Source of the DNA: an uncultured Porphyromonadaceae bacterium | GTDB taxonomy: Bacteria; Bacteroidota; Bacteroidia; Bacteroidales; Muribaculaceae | Assembly: GCA_947649495.1 (NCBI GenBank) | Contig: CANSRU010000007.1 | Coordinates: forward strand, 1-64,000 | Reading direction: 5' to 3' | Length of the DNA stretch: 64,000 bases | In this document: positions 56,167 through 64,000 of the stretch, one piece after another | How positions within the stretch are numbered: position 1 is the stretch's first letter | Layout: each line of letters opens with the position of its first letter | The notes under the pieces: generated by a model | Told to the model about the DNA's origin: nothing | The model's database searches: none | What the model saw: the letters and a program-made list of their open reading frames with translations, nothing else | Made by a program: the position numbers and the translations under genes

Positions 56167-57402
56167 TTAGTACTTTTTAATATTGCGGAATGTGATACGG
56201 AATGTGGTCAACCGGGTTTCGGAATCGGTGGTGAGTGAGTATACTGCATTGTGCGCGCGCAATATTTCCGTTACGAGCATCAATCCGAGCCCACGGTCCG
56301 GTTGTTTTGTGGAGAAGAAAGGTGTGAATATATGTTCGGCCGCTTCTGCCGATATACCGGGTCCGTTGTCGGTTATCTCGATAGAGTCGGGCATGCATTT
56401 TATGGTGATACTTCCGTTTGATGCGCCTATGCTGTCAATGGAATTTTTCACAATATTGACTATAGCACGTTCAAAAAGTATCGGGTCAATAGAAGTTACG
56501 ATGCCGGTAGCGGTGGAATGTAAAACGATTGTTATGTTATCGCCTGCCATTAATTTGAGAAATGGCAATATCCGTTCCATCTCCGCCGCCACATCTAATG
56601 TCTCGGGTTGCGGTGGCGGAAGTTTTGCAACTTCGGCATATCCCTTTACGAATTGTACGAGATTGTTGCAGCGTTCGCTGCCGCTGTCTATGGTTTCCGA
56701 TAGCATCCGGTCGGAAGAATGTATCTCGGAAAGGGTGTCAAGAATCGAAATCACGCTGCCAAGAGTGTTGTTGACCTCGTGGCCCATGGTGCGGACTATT
56801 TTATTGAACAGATTTTTTTCAGCCTGGAGTATGTCGTCGGTCATTCTCTCAATAAGTATGAACCGGCGCCGAAATCCTGAATCCATGAACCAAAGGTTGG
56901 AGCATCTCACTATCTGGGTGTCGGCCGATCGTACAGTAATGCTTTCACCATCGGGAATAGATGCTATCTTCTTTTCGATATCGGGCGAAATCAAGGTTTG
57001 ATAGGCCGCATTGTGCGATATTATATTCCCATCGAAATCGCATATCGCTATTCCCATTGGCGACGCGTCTATAAGTAATGTCAGGAGGTGGTTCTGTTCC
57101 TGTGTTTTCAGGCGTTCGGTTTTAAGCGTGTCCATAAGGGAATTGAAAAGCATCACCACCTGGTCGGCATCGGTCTGTCCGGTTTTTCTGAGGCGGCTGC
57201 TGAAATCCTGCTCACGCAGGAGATAAATGCCATTTTGCACGGCATTCAGCGGAATCACCACTGACCGGTAGAACAAAATCAGAACCACCGCAATTAGCAC
57301 AAAAGCGGCAGTCATCCATGCCCATTCGGCATTTAGATACCATGCAATGGCTGTTGCCACCACAAGTATTAGCAGGGTGGTGAAATATATCCGTGCTTTC
57401 AT
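56167..57402 (-). CDS. Sensor histidine kinase (NtrB/NtrY-like)
   Basis: A 411-residue membrane kinase with two N-terminal helices (about 5-22 and 28-47) and almost no periplasmic loop, a HAMP-like segment (about 50-100) and a PAS-like domain (about 105-195). The phosphoacceptor is His208 in GHEVNNTLGS, followed by the ATPase domain with NIVKNSIDSI, DNGPGI and FFSTK...GLGLMLV. The H box with Glu-Val-Asn-Asn is of the NtrB/NtrY kind. The absence of an external sensor loop suggests it senses a signal inside the membrane or cytoplasm. It overlaps the response regulator gene by 4 nt. Confidence 0.92.
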   Translation of the reverse strand: MKARIYFTTLLILVVATAIAWYLNAEWAWMTAAFVLIAVVLILFYRSVVIPLNAVQNGIYLLREQDFSSRLRKTGQTDADQVVMLFNSLMDTLKTERLKTQEQNHLLTLLIDASPMGIAICDFDGNIISHNAAYQTLISPDIEKKIASIPDGESITVRSADTQIVRCSNLWFMDSGFRRRFILIERMTDDILQAEKNLFNKIVRTMGHEVNNTLGSVISILDTLSEIHSSDRMLSETIDSGSERCNNLVQFVKGYAEVAKLPPPQPETLDVAAEMERILPFLKLMAGDNITIVLHSTATGIVTSIDPILFERAIVNIVKNSIDSIGASNGSITIKCMPDSIEITDNGPGISAEAAEHIFTPFFSTKQPDRGLGLMLVTEILRAHNAVYSLTTDSETRLTTFRITFRNIKKY

Positions 57403-57941
57403 CTGTAGTCGGTGGGGATATTGAATTTCTCTATTCGCCGGTAGAGGGCTTGTCGTGTTATACCGAGTAACTGGGCTGCGGAGCTGAGGTTGCCGTTGCA
57501 GCGGTCAAGCGCTTCCACCACGGCACGTCGCTCCACCTCCTCAAGAGTAGGCACTTTACGATCTTTAAGTTGTCTGACGTAAGCCAGTGCCTTGCGTATT
57601 TTTGCCAGTAAATCGGTATTGTTCCACGGTTTTGTCACGAAGTCGACTGCACCATGGTTCATCCCATCGACGGCAAGCGGGATGGTTCCCCATGCGGTGA
57701 TGAGGATTACAGGCACATCCGGAACAAGTATATGGATTTTACGCAGCATTTCCATGCCTTCCCGTCCGGTGGTGGTCAAGGATAGATTCATGTCGAGAAT
57801 AATAAGCTCGATATTCTGTGTACGCACAGCATCAAGAGCATCCTTTTCGGTGCTCACCGCATGGCATTCGAATGATGCGCGCGTTAACATCAATTCCAGT
57901 GACATTCTCACTGCCTTATCGTCATCAACTATCAGAATCAT
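57399..57941 (-). CDS. Response regulator with Fis-type HTH, lacking the AAA+ domain
   Basis: A 180-residue regulator: receiver domain (1-120) with phosphoacceptor Asp50, acidic pocket DDD at 6-8 and conserved Lys in TKPW, then a Fis-type helix-turn-helix (about 135-178; GNLSSAAQLLGITRQALYRRI). NtrC-type regulators normally have a sigma-54 AAA+ domain between these parts; here only a short linker is present, as in the RegA/ActR/PrrA type. It therefore probably acts on ordinary promoters. It is 12 nt after the TolC gene and overlaps the kinase by 4 nt. Confidence 0.92.
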   Translation of the reverse strand: MILIVDDDKAVRMSLELMLTRASFECHAVSTEKDALDAVRTQNIELIILDMNLSLTTTGREGMEMLRKIHILVPDVPVILITAWGTIPLAVDGMNHGAVDFVTKPWNNTDLLAKIRKALAYVRQLKDRKVPTLEEVERRAVVEALDRCNGNLSSAAQLLGITRQALYRRIEKFNIPTDYR

Positions 57942-57953
57942 GTGGCAAAAGTA

Positions 57954-59435
57954 CTACATTTTCACTAACTTTTCAATGTCGGCGTTTATGTCGCCATGAT
58001 GTTCGTAATCGTAAAGTGTCAATGAACGTATCTGGTACCAGTAACTCCAGAATTTATAAAGTTCAGATACATATTGGCGCATGCTGGCGTCCTTTTTCGA
58101 TTGCGAGTCGTTGAGATCAAGAGTGGATATCTTACCAATCAGATATGTCTGTACATTGGTGTCATAACGTTTGGCTGCAATCTGATTTGTGCGTTTGGCA
58201 ATGGACAGTTGCTCCTGTTGGTTGCAGAATCTCTCAACAAGCACGAATAGTTCCTGATTGAAATTCATGGATTCCTGTCGTAGGCGGCTCTCGGTTACTC
58301 TACGGTTGCTTTCGGCTACTTTCACACTGCCTTTGCGTTTTCCCCAGTCAAGAATCGGGATTGAGAAACCAACTTGTGCGAGTTGGTTTCCCTTAAGCCT
58401 GCGATATGCTTCACCCATCTCATTGTCGGTGCCGGTATATCCTATCTGCACAAATAGGTTGATCTGCCGCATGTTGCCTTTGGCCTTGGCAACTTCGTAG
58501 TCAGCTTCAAGCTGTCGACGACGTATGTTTTGGGCAAATTTATTGTTGGCAAGGGCTGATTCGAGGGCATGGCTGTAGCTGACTTCGGCAACCGGAACCG
58601 CCTCGGGAACTGTCGGGTTTATATCGGCATCCTCTTCAAGGGCAAGGAATGAGCGTAGCCTGAACATATCGGATTTAAACGTGCTCTCGCAGTCGGTAAG
58701 TGTGGATTTTGCATCGAGCAGGTTTATTTCCATCTGAAGAAGATCGTTTTCGCTGATTTGTCCCATTTTCCGCTTTTCTACAGCTACGGTATACAGTTTT
58801 TCGGCTATAGTGAGATTTTGCCGTGCGGTGGCCAGATTCTCTTTGCTCAACAGGAGCGTGAAGAAGTAGTCGACAGTGGTTAGCGCAACATCCTCGGTGG
58901 CGCTGATAAATGCGGCTTTTGCCTCGGCATACCGCACCGGCTCGATGCGGCTTTGCCATTTCATGGTGTTGACACCCAGTATCGGTTGAGAAAATGTGAG
59001 TGCGATAGGTATGGACATGAATCTGTTCCCACCGCTGTCACCGTACATACGCATGAAGTCAAGCGAGGAGGTCAGACTGAGTTTACCTCCGGTGAGCCTT
59101 ACATTCTGGGTCACGGAAATTTCACCTTTTGCCTGCAGAAAATTATTTTTCACGAATGTATAATCGCCTTGCGAATTCATGTAGGGGGTGTATTCGTTGG
59201 AATAAGCCGGTGCTGTTGCGGTGAAACTGACCTCCGGCAATTGGTCGGCACGGTAGGTGCGCCATTCCCAATATGCAGTCCGCAATTCGTCAAGCGCCAC
59301 CGCGGCATCGACGCTTTTCACCCTTGCCATGGCTATGGCGTCGTCAAGGGTCAATGTCAGCTCCCGGGCTTCTCCCGAAAAGGGGAGAAGCGCCGTAAGA
59401 GTGCCGACAATAAGATATGTATGGAAGCGGCTCAT
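57954..59435 (-). CDS. TolC-family outer-membrane protein of the ABC efflux system
   Basis: A 493-residue TolC-fold protein with a signal peptide (about 1-23), two coiled-coil repeats and the ELTLTLDDAIAMARVKS start common to outer-membrane efflux proteins. It differs clearly from the NodT-type channel further along the cluster, so two separate exit ducts are encoded. Its start overlaps the second permease by 4 nt, which ties it to the ABC pump. Confidence 0.88.
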   Translation of the reverse strand: MSRFHTYLIVGTLTALLPFSGEARELTLTLDDAIAMARVKSVDAAVALDELRTAYWEWRTYRADQLPEVSFTATAPAYSNEYTPYMNSQGDYTFVKNNFLQAKGEISVTQNVRLTGGKLSLTSSLDFMRMYGDSGGNRFMSIPIALTFSQPILGVNTMKWQSRIEPVRYAEAKAAFISATEDVALTTVDYFFTLLLSKENLATARQNLTIAEKLYTVAVEKRKMGQISENDLLQMEINLLDAKSTLTDCESTFKSDMFRLRSFLALEEDADINPTVPEAVPVAEVSYSHALESALANNKFAQNIRRRQLEADYEVAKAKGNMRQINLFVQIGYTGTDNEMGEAYRRLKGNQLAQVGFSIPILDWGKRKGSVKVAESNRRVTESRLRQESMNFNQELFVLVERFCNQQEQLSIAKRTNQIAAKRYDTNVQTYLIGKISTLDLNDSQSKKDASMRQYVSELYKFWSYWYQIRSLTLYDYEHHGDINADIEKLVKM

Positions 59436-60664
59436 TCTTCTTTAAGTGCAGTTGCAGGATTGATGTTCATTGCTTTTCGTGCAGGCATCCATATTCCGGC
59501 TATAATCATGACTGTCAGAATGCAGAACGTTACAGGTATGGATATGTATGCAAACGTATACCCACCGGTTAATCCCCAGCTCAGCACCTCACCTCGTATA
59601 ATGGCATATTCAATCATAATTGCCGGTACTGTAGCGGTAATCAGCAATATCATGCCCTCGGTGAGCAGACGCCTGAATATGTCGCGACGTGTCGCGCCGT
59701 TGACCATCCGCACCGCTATCTCGGCCACGCGTTGCTGTGTGCGGAACCAGAAAGTTCCGAGAAATCCGAGAAATATCACTATGAGGAGAAATCCGGCACA
59801 CGCACTCATATTGCGTACTATGTTGGTTATATCAACATGTGCCACATCTCTCATGCGGTTTATGGATTGTAGATTAGATAGATATACGTTGCCTTGCTCA
59901 AGCATTTCCGCATTGATGGTCTCCATAAATTCCTTTCCCATTCCCGGTTTAACGCGTATAATGAATTGTGCGGCCCAATCATTATCTCCTACAGGGGTTA
60001 TTACAACGCCTCCGAATATTGATTCGTAATCTGTGCGGTGTATGCCATGTACGGTGGCTCCTACACGTCTGATATATGTAGAGTCGCGGTTTATCATCAC
60101 ATCTTTCCCAACGAAACATTCAGGTCCGGGCGCCGGATTGTAAAACGAGTAATCAAAATCAGACAATAGTATTTCGCCACGTTCGAGAATCGAAGCAAGC
60201 TCCTCGGGCGTTTCGCCGTTAAGACCTTCAAGGCGCATTATCCGTACTACATCGGGTGTCATGGCACGGTTGTTACCATTGTAACGGTAGGTGCTGTCAG
60301 CCTCGGTATATTCCACCGGCATTCCTGAATAATTATAATTGTAAGGCATGCAGTTGAATCCCATTCCGGTGAGCTCGACGCATGGCAATGAGTTTATACG
60401 TCCCCTGAGCAGCGCCCGGTCGGTATAATATGAGTGGGCGCTGTCGTAAGGCTGGAACGTGGACGATGTTTTGGGTACAAATTTTATGTCGGCCACATAT
60501 ACGTCGGTCAGGTCGTAGCCGAAGTGCCGGTTTTTGACGGCTATCAGTTCAATAAAGAGCCAGAATATACCCCATAGAATCACACTTACTATAAGGAGCT
60601 GGATAATCATCCATATATTGCTGCGCCATTCATTGCGCATCTGGTAAAGAAGTCTACGTTTCAT
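59432..60664 (-). CDS. ABC transporter permease (MacB/FtsX type), second copy
   Basis: A 410-residue permease: one N-terminal helix (about 20-42), a periplasmic MacB-type domain (about 45-275) and three C-terminal helices with the FtsX core RTQQRVAEIAVRMVNGATRRDIFRRLLTEG. It acts as a heterodimer partner of the neighbouring permease, from which it has diverged in the periplasmic domain. It is 8 nt after that gene and overlaps the TolC gene by 4 nt. Confidence 0.9.
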   Translation of the reverse strand: MKRRLLYQMRNEWRSNIWMIIQLLIVSVILWGIFWLFIELIAVKNRHFGYDLTDVYVADIKFVPKTSSTFQPYDSAHSYYTDRALLRGRINSLPCVELTGMGFNCMPYNYNYSGMPVEYTEADSTYRYNGNNRAMTPDVVRIMRLEGLNGETPEELASILERGEILLSDFDYSFYNPAPGPECFVGKDVMINRDSTYIRRVGATVHGIHRTDYESIFGGVVITPVGDNDWAAQFIIRVKPGMGKEFMETINAEMLEQGNVYLSNLQSINRMRDVAHVDITNIVRNMSACAGFLLIVIFLGFLGTFWFRTQQRVAEIAVRMVNGATRRDIFRRLLTEGMILLITATVPAIMIEYAIIRGEVLSWGLTGGYTFAYISIPVTFCILTVMIIAGIWMPARKAMNINPATALKEE

Positions 60665-60672
60665 TTTTCTGT

Positions 60673-61950
60673 TTATTTCCGTGCGTTAATGGCATTTATT
60701 GGGTTTAACCTCGAGGCCTGCCATGCCGGTATGGCCGCGCTTATAATGTTGAGTATGAAGCAAAACAGGAGTGACATAAGGATGGTGTTGATATTCAGTA
60801 AGACTGATAATGATGGAGTGTTGCCGGAGCCGAAGTTGTCCATGGTGTCGTACAGTCCACCGTATGTGCTTGCGAATACCACTCCTAACAGCAAACCAAT
60901 CACTCCGCCTATAAGTGTGACTATGAAATTTTCAGTTATAATGTCGGCGATAAGTCGGGTTCTCGTACATCCGAAAGCGCGTCGCACACCAATCTCACTT
61001 ATTCGGTGTCGCATGCGGCTATGCAGCATGGTGCTAAGATTTATAGCAGGAACCAAAAGTAGAATCAGATATATTGCCATACGTATTTTTCTGTCGCTTT
61101 CGGGATCGGGGCTGTTGTTGCTTCCGTGCAGTCCGGAGGCTATTGTGCGTTGGTCGTAGGGCTGTTCGTGGTACACGGTTCTCTCTCCTTTTACTGAAAG
61201 TTCGGTGTCGAAAGCGGCATAGCGTGCTTTGACCTGATCACGTATGGTTTCAAAATCCACCCCATCTTTTACCAACATGGCAGCTGCTACATCTCCGCTC
61301 CATTCATTGTCGTAGTTGAGCGATTCATCGTTTATGCCAGTGGGGATGAATACCTCTCCTGAGCCGGTAAGGGCAAGTGAGGAATTGTCGGCTACCACTC
61401 CTACTACGGTATATGGTGTGTGGTTTATCATAAACGTATTGCCAACGCGGTTCTGACTGCCGAACAGCCGTCGGGCGGTGCTCTCTGATATCACTGCCAC
61501 CTTACTTGTGGCATCGGCCTCTTCGGGAGTATAATATCGTCCTTCAATAAGTTCATGGTCGAATATATTCCAGAATTCAGCATCGGCACGCCGCGTCTGT
61601 ACTGTGAAGGCATCGTTTGTAGGACCTTTGACATCGGCCGGTTCTGACCGGAATTGCATGAACGATGTATGCTCGATTCCCTCGAGACCGGCATATATAC
61701 GCCTGGCTGTTTTCTGGTTCAGTCCGGATGACCCATCGTGTCCGTTTTCACCGGCAACGTGCATATAAACGCCTACCAGCAGACGGTCGCGGCAACTTTC
61801 GGGAGCGAACGGCGTTACCGCCACTTCCTGAATCATAGTGACTACCATAATCAGGAATATAGCCATTGCCGTACCGATAATGGTAACCCAGCCGATTACC
61901 GGCTGATGGCGCATGTCGTAAAGTATCTGTACTAATTTTGTTTTCATCAC
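60673..61950 (-). CDS. ABC transporter permease (MacB/FtsX type), first copy
   Basis: A 425-residue permease with an N-terminal helix (about 20-42), a MacB periplasmic domain (about 45-290; ISESTARRLFGSQNRVGNTF) and three C-terminal helices with HRISEIGVRRAFGCTRTRLIADIITENF, the FtsX-fold coupling region. Such systems export substrates or transmit force to periplasmic partners rather than importing. It is 9 nt after the ATPase gene. Confidence 0.9.
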   Translation of the reverse strand: MMKTKLVQILYDMRHQPVIGWVTIIGTAMAIFLIMVVTMIQEVAVTPFAPESCRDRLLVGVYMHVAGENGHDGSSGLNQKTARRIYAGLEGIEHTSFMQFRSEPADVKGPTNDAFTVQTRRADAEFWNIFDHELIEGRYYTPEEADATSKVAVISESTARRLFGSQNRVGNTFMINHTPYTVVGVVADNSSLALTGSGEVFIPTGINDESLNYDNEWSGDVAAAMLVKDGVDFETIRDQVKARYAAFDTELSVKGERTVYHEQPYDQRTIASGLHGSNNSPDPESDRKIRMAIYLILLLVPAINLSTMLHSRMRHRISEIGVRRAFGCTRTRLIADIITENFIVTLIGGVIGLLLGVVFASTYGGLYDTMDNFGSGNTPSLSVLLNINTILMSLLFCFILNIISAAIPAWQASRLNPINAINARK

Positions 61951-61959
61951 ACTTGGGTG

Positions 61960-62634
61960 TTATGATATTATACGTCCGTCAAAGAATCTCACAATGCGGT
62001 CTGTCTCCCGGGCTTGCGCTTCATTATGTGTCACCATAATTATTGTGACTCCATCCTCGCGGTTGAGGCGGTGCAGTAATTCCATTACCTCAGATCCCAT
62101 CTTTGAGTCAAGATTGCCGGTCGGTTCGTCGGCAAGTATTATTTCCGGTTGACCTACAATGGCACGTGCAATGGCCACACGCTGACACTGGCCACCTGAT
62201 AATTGAGAGGGGAGATGCTTTATGCGGTGTGACATTTCGAGACGTTCGAGCACCTTTTCCACCCGCTCTTTGCGTTCGGATGCTGATACACCGTTGCGGT
62301 ACAGCAATGGCATCTCCACATTTGCGGCTACATTAAGCGATGGGATAAGATGGAAACTTTGGAATACAAAACCGAGATTGGCATTACGGAAATGAGAAAG
62401 CGCGTTGTCGGTAAAACGGCTGCAATCCTCTCCGAGAATGTTCACCGAACCGATGGTCGGTTTATCGAGTAATCCAACAATATTGAGCAATGTGGATTTA
62501 CCACAACCCGATGGGCCCATAATGCTGATGAACTCACCTTTATCCACGCTGAGGTTTACATTCTCCAAGGCTGTGGTCTCAATCTCTTTGGTACGGTACA
62601 CTTTGCTGATACCGTTGAGCGTGATTATACTCAT
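61960..62634 (-). CDS. ABC transporter ATPase (MacB/LolD type)
   Basis: A 224-residue ATPase that powers the two permeases. Walker A GPSGCGKST (near 40-48), Q-loop, signature LSGGQCQRVAIARA, Walker B ILADEPTGNLDS and switch His in VTHNEA are intact. The sequence type, including the SVDKGEFISIMGPSG start, is that of MacB/LolD domains. It is 4 nt after the adaptor gene. Confidence 0.95.
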   Translation of the reverse strand: MSIITLNGISKVYRTKEIETTALENVNLSVDKGEFISIMGPSGCGKSTLLNIVGLLDKPTIGSVNILGEDCSRFTDNALSHFRNANLGFVFQSFHLIPSLNVAANVEMPLLYRNGVSASERKERVEKVLERLEMSHRIKHLPSQLSGGQCQRVAIARAIVGQPEIILADEPTGNLDSKMGSEVMELLHRLNREDGVTIIMVTHNEAQARETDRIVRFFDGRIIS

Positions 62635-62638
62635 AGTT

Positions 62639-63892
62639 TCAATCTTTATTAATTTTTAATTTATCTGACTTGTTATATTCATCCATATCCGAAATCACCA
62701 CACGGTCTCCGGTCTGCAATCCGGAAAGTATCTCTACATATTCGCGATTGCTGTCGCCGAGCTGAACTTTGCGTTTCACAAGACGGTCGTCGCCATCCAT
62801 CACAAACAGTGCATATTCTCCGGGACCTTTGAAATAGCGTCCGGATGGCATACGCAACACTCTATCCTTGTACCCGTAGCTTATGTACAGCTCGGTGCGC
62901 AGGCCTGAGCGCAGCCGCTTGTTGCGGGAATCATCAAGCATGACGGAAAATGTCACCACGCCGCTTTTGGCCTGAGGAGTGATATTGGTAACGGTTCCGG
63001 TAAATTCGGAATTCCCAATCCGGGCTTTTACTGAGGAACCGACTCCGACCCTATCACTGCTACCCTCGGGAACTTCGCCTTCTATCTTGAATTGCGATAG
63101 ATCAGACACCACAGCGACTTTCTCGCCCATCGCTATACGGCTGCCAATCTCAGTGCTCAGATATGTGACCACCCCATCGTGCGGAGCCGGAATCCGCCCA
63201 CGGTCAAGAGTGCGTTTCATCAGTTCGAGGTCTTTTTCAAATATGCTTACCGAAAGAGCCTGTACCTTTTCTGACGCCGAACTTCGCAGCCGTTCGTTGA
63301 CAAGTTGCTCACGCATTTGTTTTAGCTCAAGTGTCGCGGCCAGATAAGCAGTTTCGGCTTGCCTCACACGGTCGCCTGTGCCTGAACCAAGGCTGTCAAG
63401 GCGGCGTTCATTGTCAACTTCCACACGCAAACGGTTTACGGTCATCTCCTTGACTTTAATCTGCATGGCAAGCTCGCTTAACTTAGTATCGTTGCCTAAT
63501 TTGAGTTGTGTCAGCTCCTGCTGTTTTATCCGGTGTTCGTCAAGAAGTTTATTGTAGGCAGTTTCTGAGGCCTCAAGATCAATTTGCAGAAGTGGAGTAC
63601 CTTCCTTAACACTATCGCCCGGATGCACGAAAACTTTCATTATCCGTGTTTCCACTGGCGAATTTATTATTTCTTCAAATGCCGGTACAATTCTGCCACT
63701 TCCAGATACGGTTGTTTCCAACGGCCCCATTTCAACATTGGCAATGCGCAGGTCGCGTTCGTGAACACTTTTGCTCATAGCCATTATAATTGATGATATT
63801 GCGATTATTGCGATTAGAGCAATACCGCATCCGATAATTATGCGCCGTGTCGATTCCCGGCGGATTTGCGATTTGTCAATTATTCTGTCCAT
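62639..63892 (-). CDS. Periplasmic adaptor (HlyD/MacA type) of the ABC efflux system
   Basis: A 417-residue membrane-fusion protein with one membrane helix (about 18-38), a split lipoyl domain (GRIVPAFEEIINSPVETRIMKVFVHPGDSVKEGTPLL and HDGVVTYLSTEIGSRIAMGEKVAVV), a coiled-coil hairpin (about 110-200) and beta-barrel domains. It is the first gene of the cluster. The only suitable start is the ATG at 63890-63892, which lies just downstream of the promoter. Confidence 0.9.
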   Translation of the reverse strand: MDRIIDKSQIRRESTRRIIIGCGIALIAIIAISSIIMAMSKSVHERDLRIANVEMGPLETTVSGSGRIVPAFEEIINSPVETRIMKVFVHPGDSVKEGTPLLQIDLEASETAYNKLLDEHRIKQQELTQLKLGNDTKLSELAMQIKVKEMTVNRLRVEVDNERRLDSLGSGTGDRVRQAETAYLAATLELKQMREQLVNERLRSSASEKVQALSVSIFEKDLELMKRTLDRGRIPAPHDGVVTYLSTEIGSRIAMGEKVAVVSDLSQFKIEGEVPEGSSDRVGVGSSVKARIGNSEFTGTVTNITPQAKSGVVTFSVMLDDSRNKRLRSGLRTELYISYGYKDRVLRMPSGRYFKGPGEYALFVMDGDDRLVKRKVQLGDSNREYVEILSGLQTGDRVVISDMDEYNKSDKLKINKD

Positions 63893-63896
63893 GCCG

Positions 63897-63927
63897 CAAA
63901 TCTATATTTTTTATCTTGGCTTGTCAA
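63897..63927 (-). promoter_or_regulatory. Promoter of the efflux cluster, close to the start codon
   Basis: Plus-strand CAAATCTA (63897-63904) is TAGATTTG on the minus strand, and CAA at 63925-63927 gives TTG at 20-nt spacing, a full consensus match. Only 4 nt separate the -7 element from the adaptor start codon, so the transcript would have almost no leader. I see nothing else in the last 73 nt of the window. Confidence 0.55.
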
Positions 63928-64000
63928 TGGTGTTTGATTATCAGTGTGTTACATCTGGCGAAATGTACGATTTCGGACATCGGTATGTTTATGATGGGGC

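Noticed and set aside
58953-60029. Long antisense open frame (358 codons) across the TolC and permease genes
   Set aside because: It overlaps two clearly recognised genes on the opposite strand and has no coherent domain or start context.

Overview
The window is a chromosomal segment of a Bacteroidales bacterium, most likely from the Muribaculaceae or a close relative; the family-level placement is inference. The evidence is the Bacteroidetes promoter (-33 TTG/TTTG and -7 TAnnTTTG, about 20 nt apart) in front of several genes, a complex I operon with fused nuoCD and no nuoEFG, an 81-residue c subunit and a short epsilon subunit, a dimeric (alpha2) glycyl-tRNA synthetase, and many Cys-anchored lipoproteins. 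I see no insertion sequence, prophage, CRISPR array, rRNA operon or replication origin.

Layout. 1-5.5 kb: the 5' part of a tRNA-Arg, a TRIC-type channel, a periplasmic 5'-nucleotidase and a GH3/serine beta-lactamase fusion. 5.5-9.3 kb: a DUF486 membrane protein, a lone trpB preceded by what reads as a complete Trp attenuator, and an S41 lipoprotein plus DUF3316 protein that follow parC. 9.4-16 kb (minus strand): parC, a PepSY-like lipoprotein, a DUF4332 protein, and glyS-lemA-FKBP. 16-19.4 kb: a TonB-dependent receptor with Met-rich stretches and a lipoprotein. 19.6-36.7 kb: the energy block nuoA-B-CD-H, then the whole F1Fo ATP synthase operon atpD-C-B-E-F-H-A-G, then nuoI-J-K-L-M-N, all on one strand, with a clear terminator only after nuoN.

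36.8-46 kb: a two-lobed aspartic protease, a divergent pair made of an NagB/PIG-L fusion (its NagB half lacks catalytic residues) and an intact nagB, two metallo-beta-lactamase-fold hydrolases, a BamE-like-tailed lipoprotein and a prolyl oligopeptidase. 46-50.3 kb: initiator tRNA-fMet and two DUF3857/transglutaminase-type exported proteins, the first frameshifted at a T7 run. 50.4-63.9 kb (minus strand): one long efflux cluster, namely ABC-type tripartite pump (adaptor, ATPase, two permeases, TolC), response regulator and histidine kinase, then an RND tripartite pump (outer membrane factor, adaptor, RND permease).

How the parts work together. The nuo/atp block joins generation of the ion gradient and its use in one probable transcription unit. 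The nagB region handles amino-sugar phosphate turnover. The last 13.5 kb looks like a self-regulated export island. The most notable signals are the trpB attenuator, the atp operon inside nuo, the degenerate NagB domain, the nested inverted repeat before nuoA and the Met-rich receptor.
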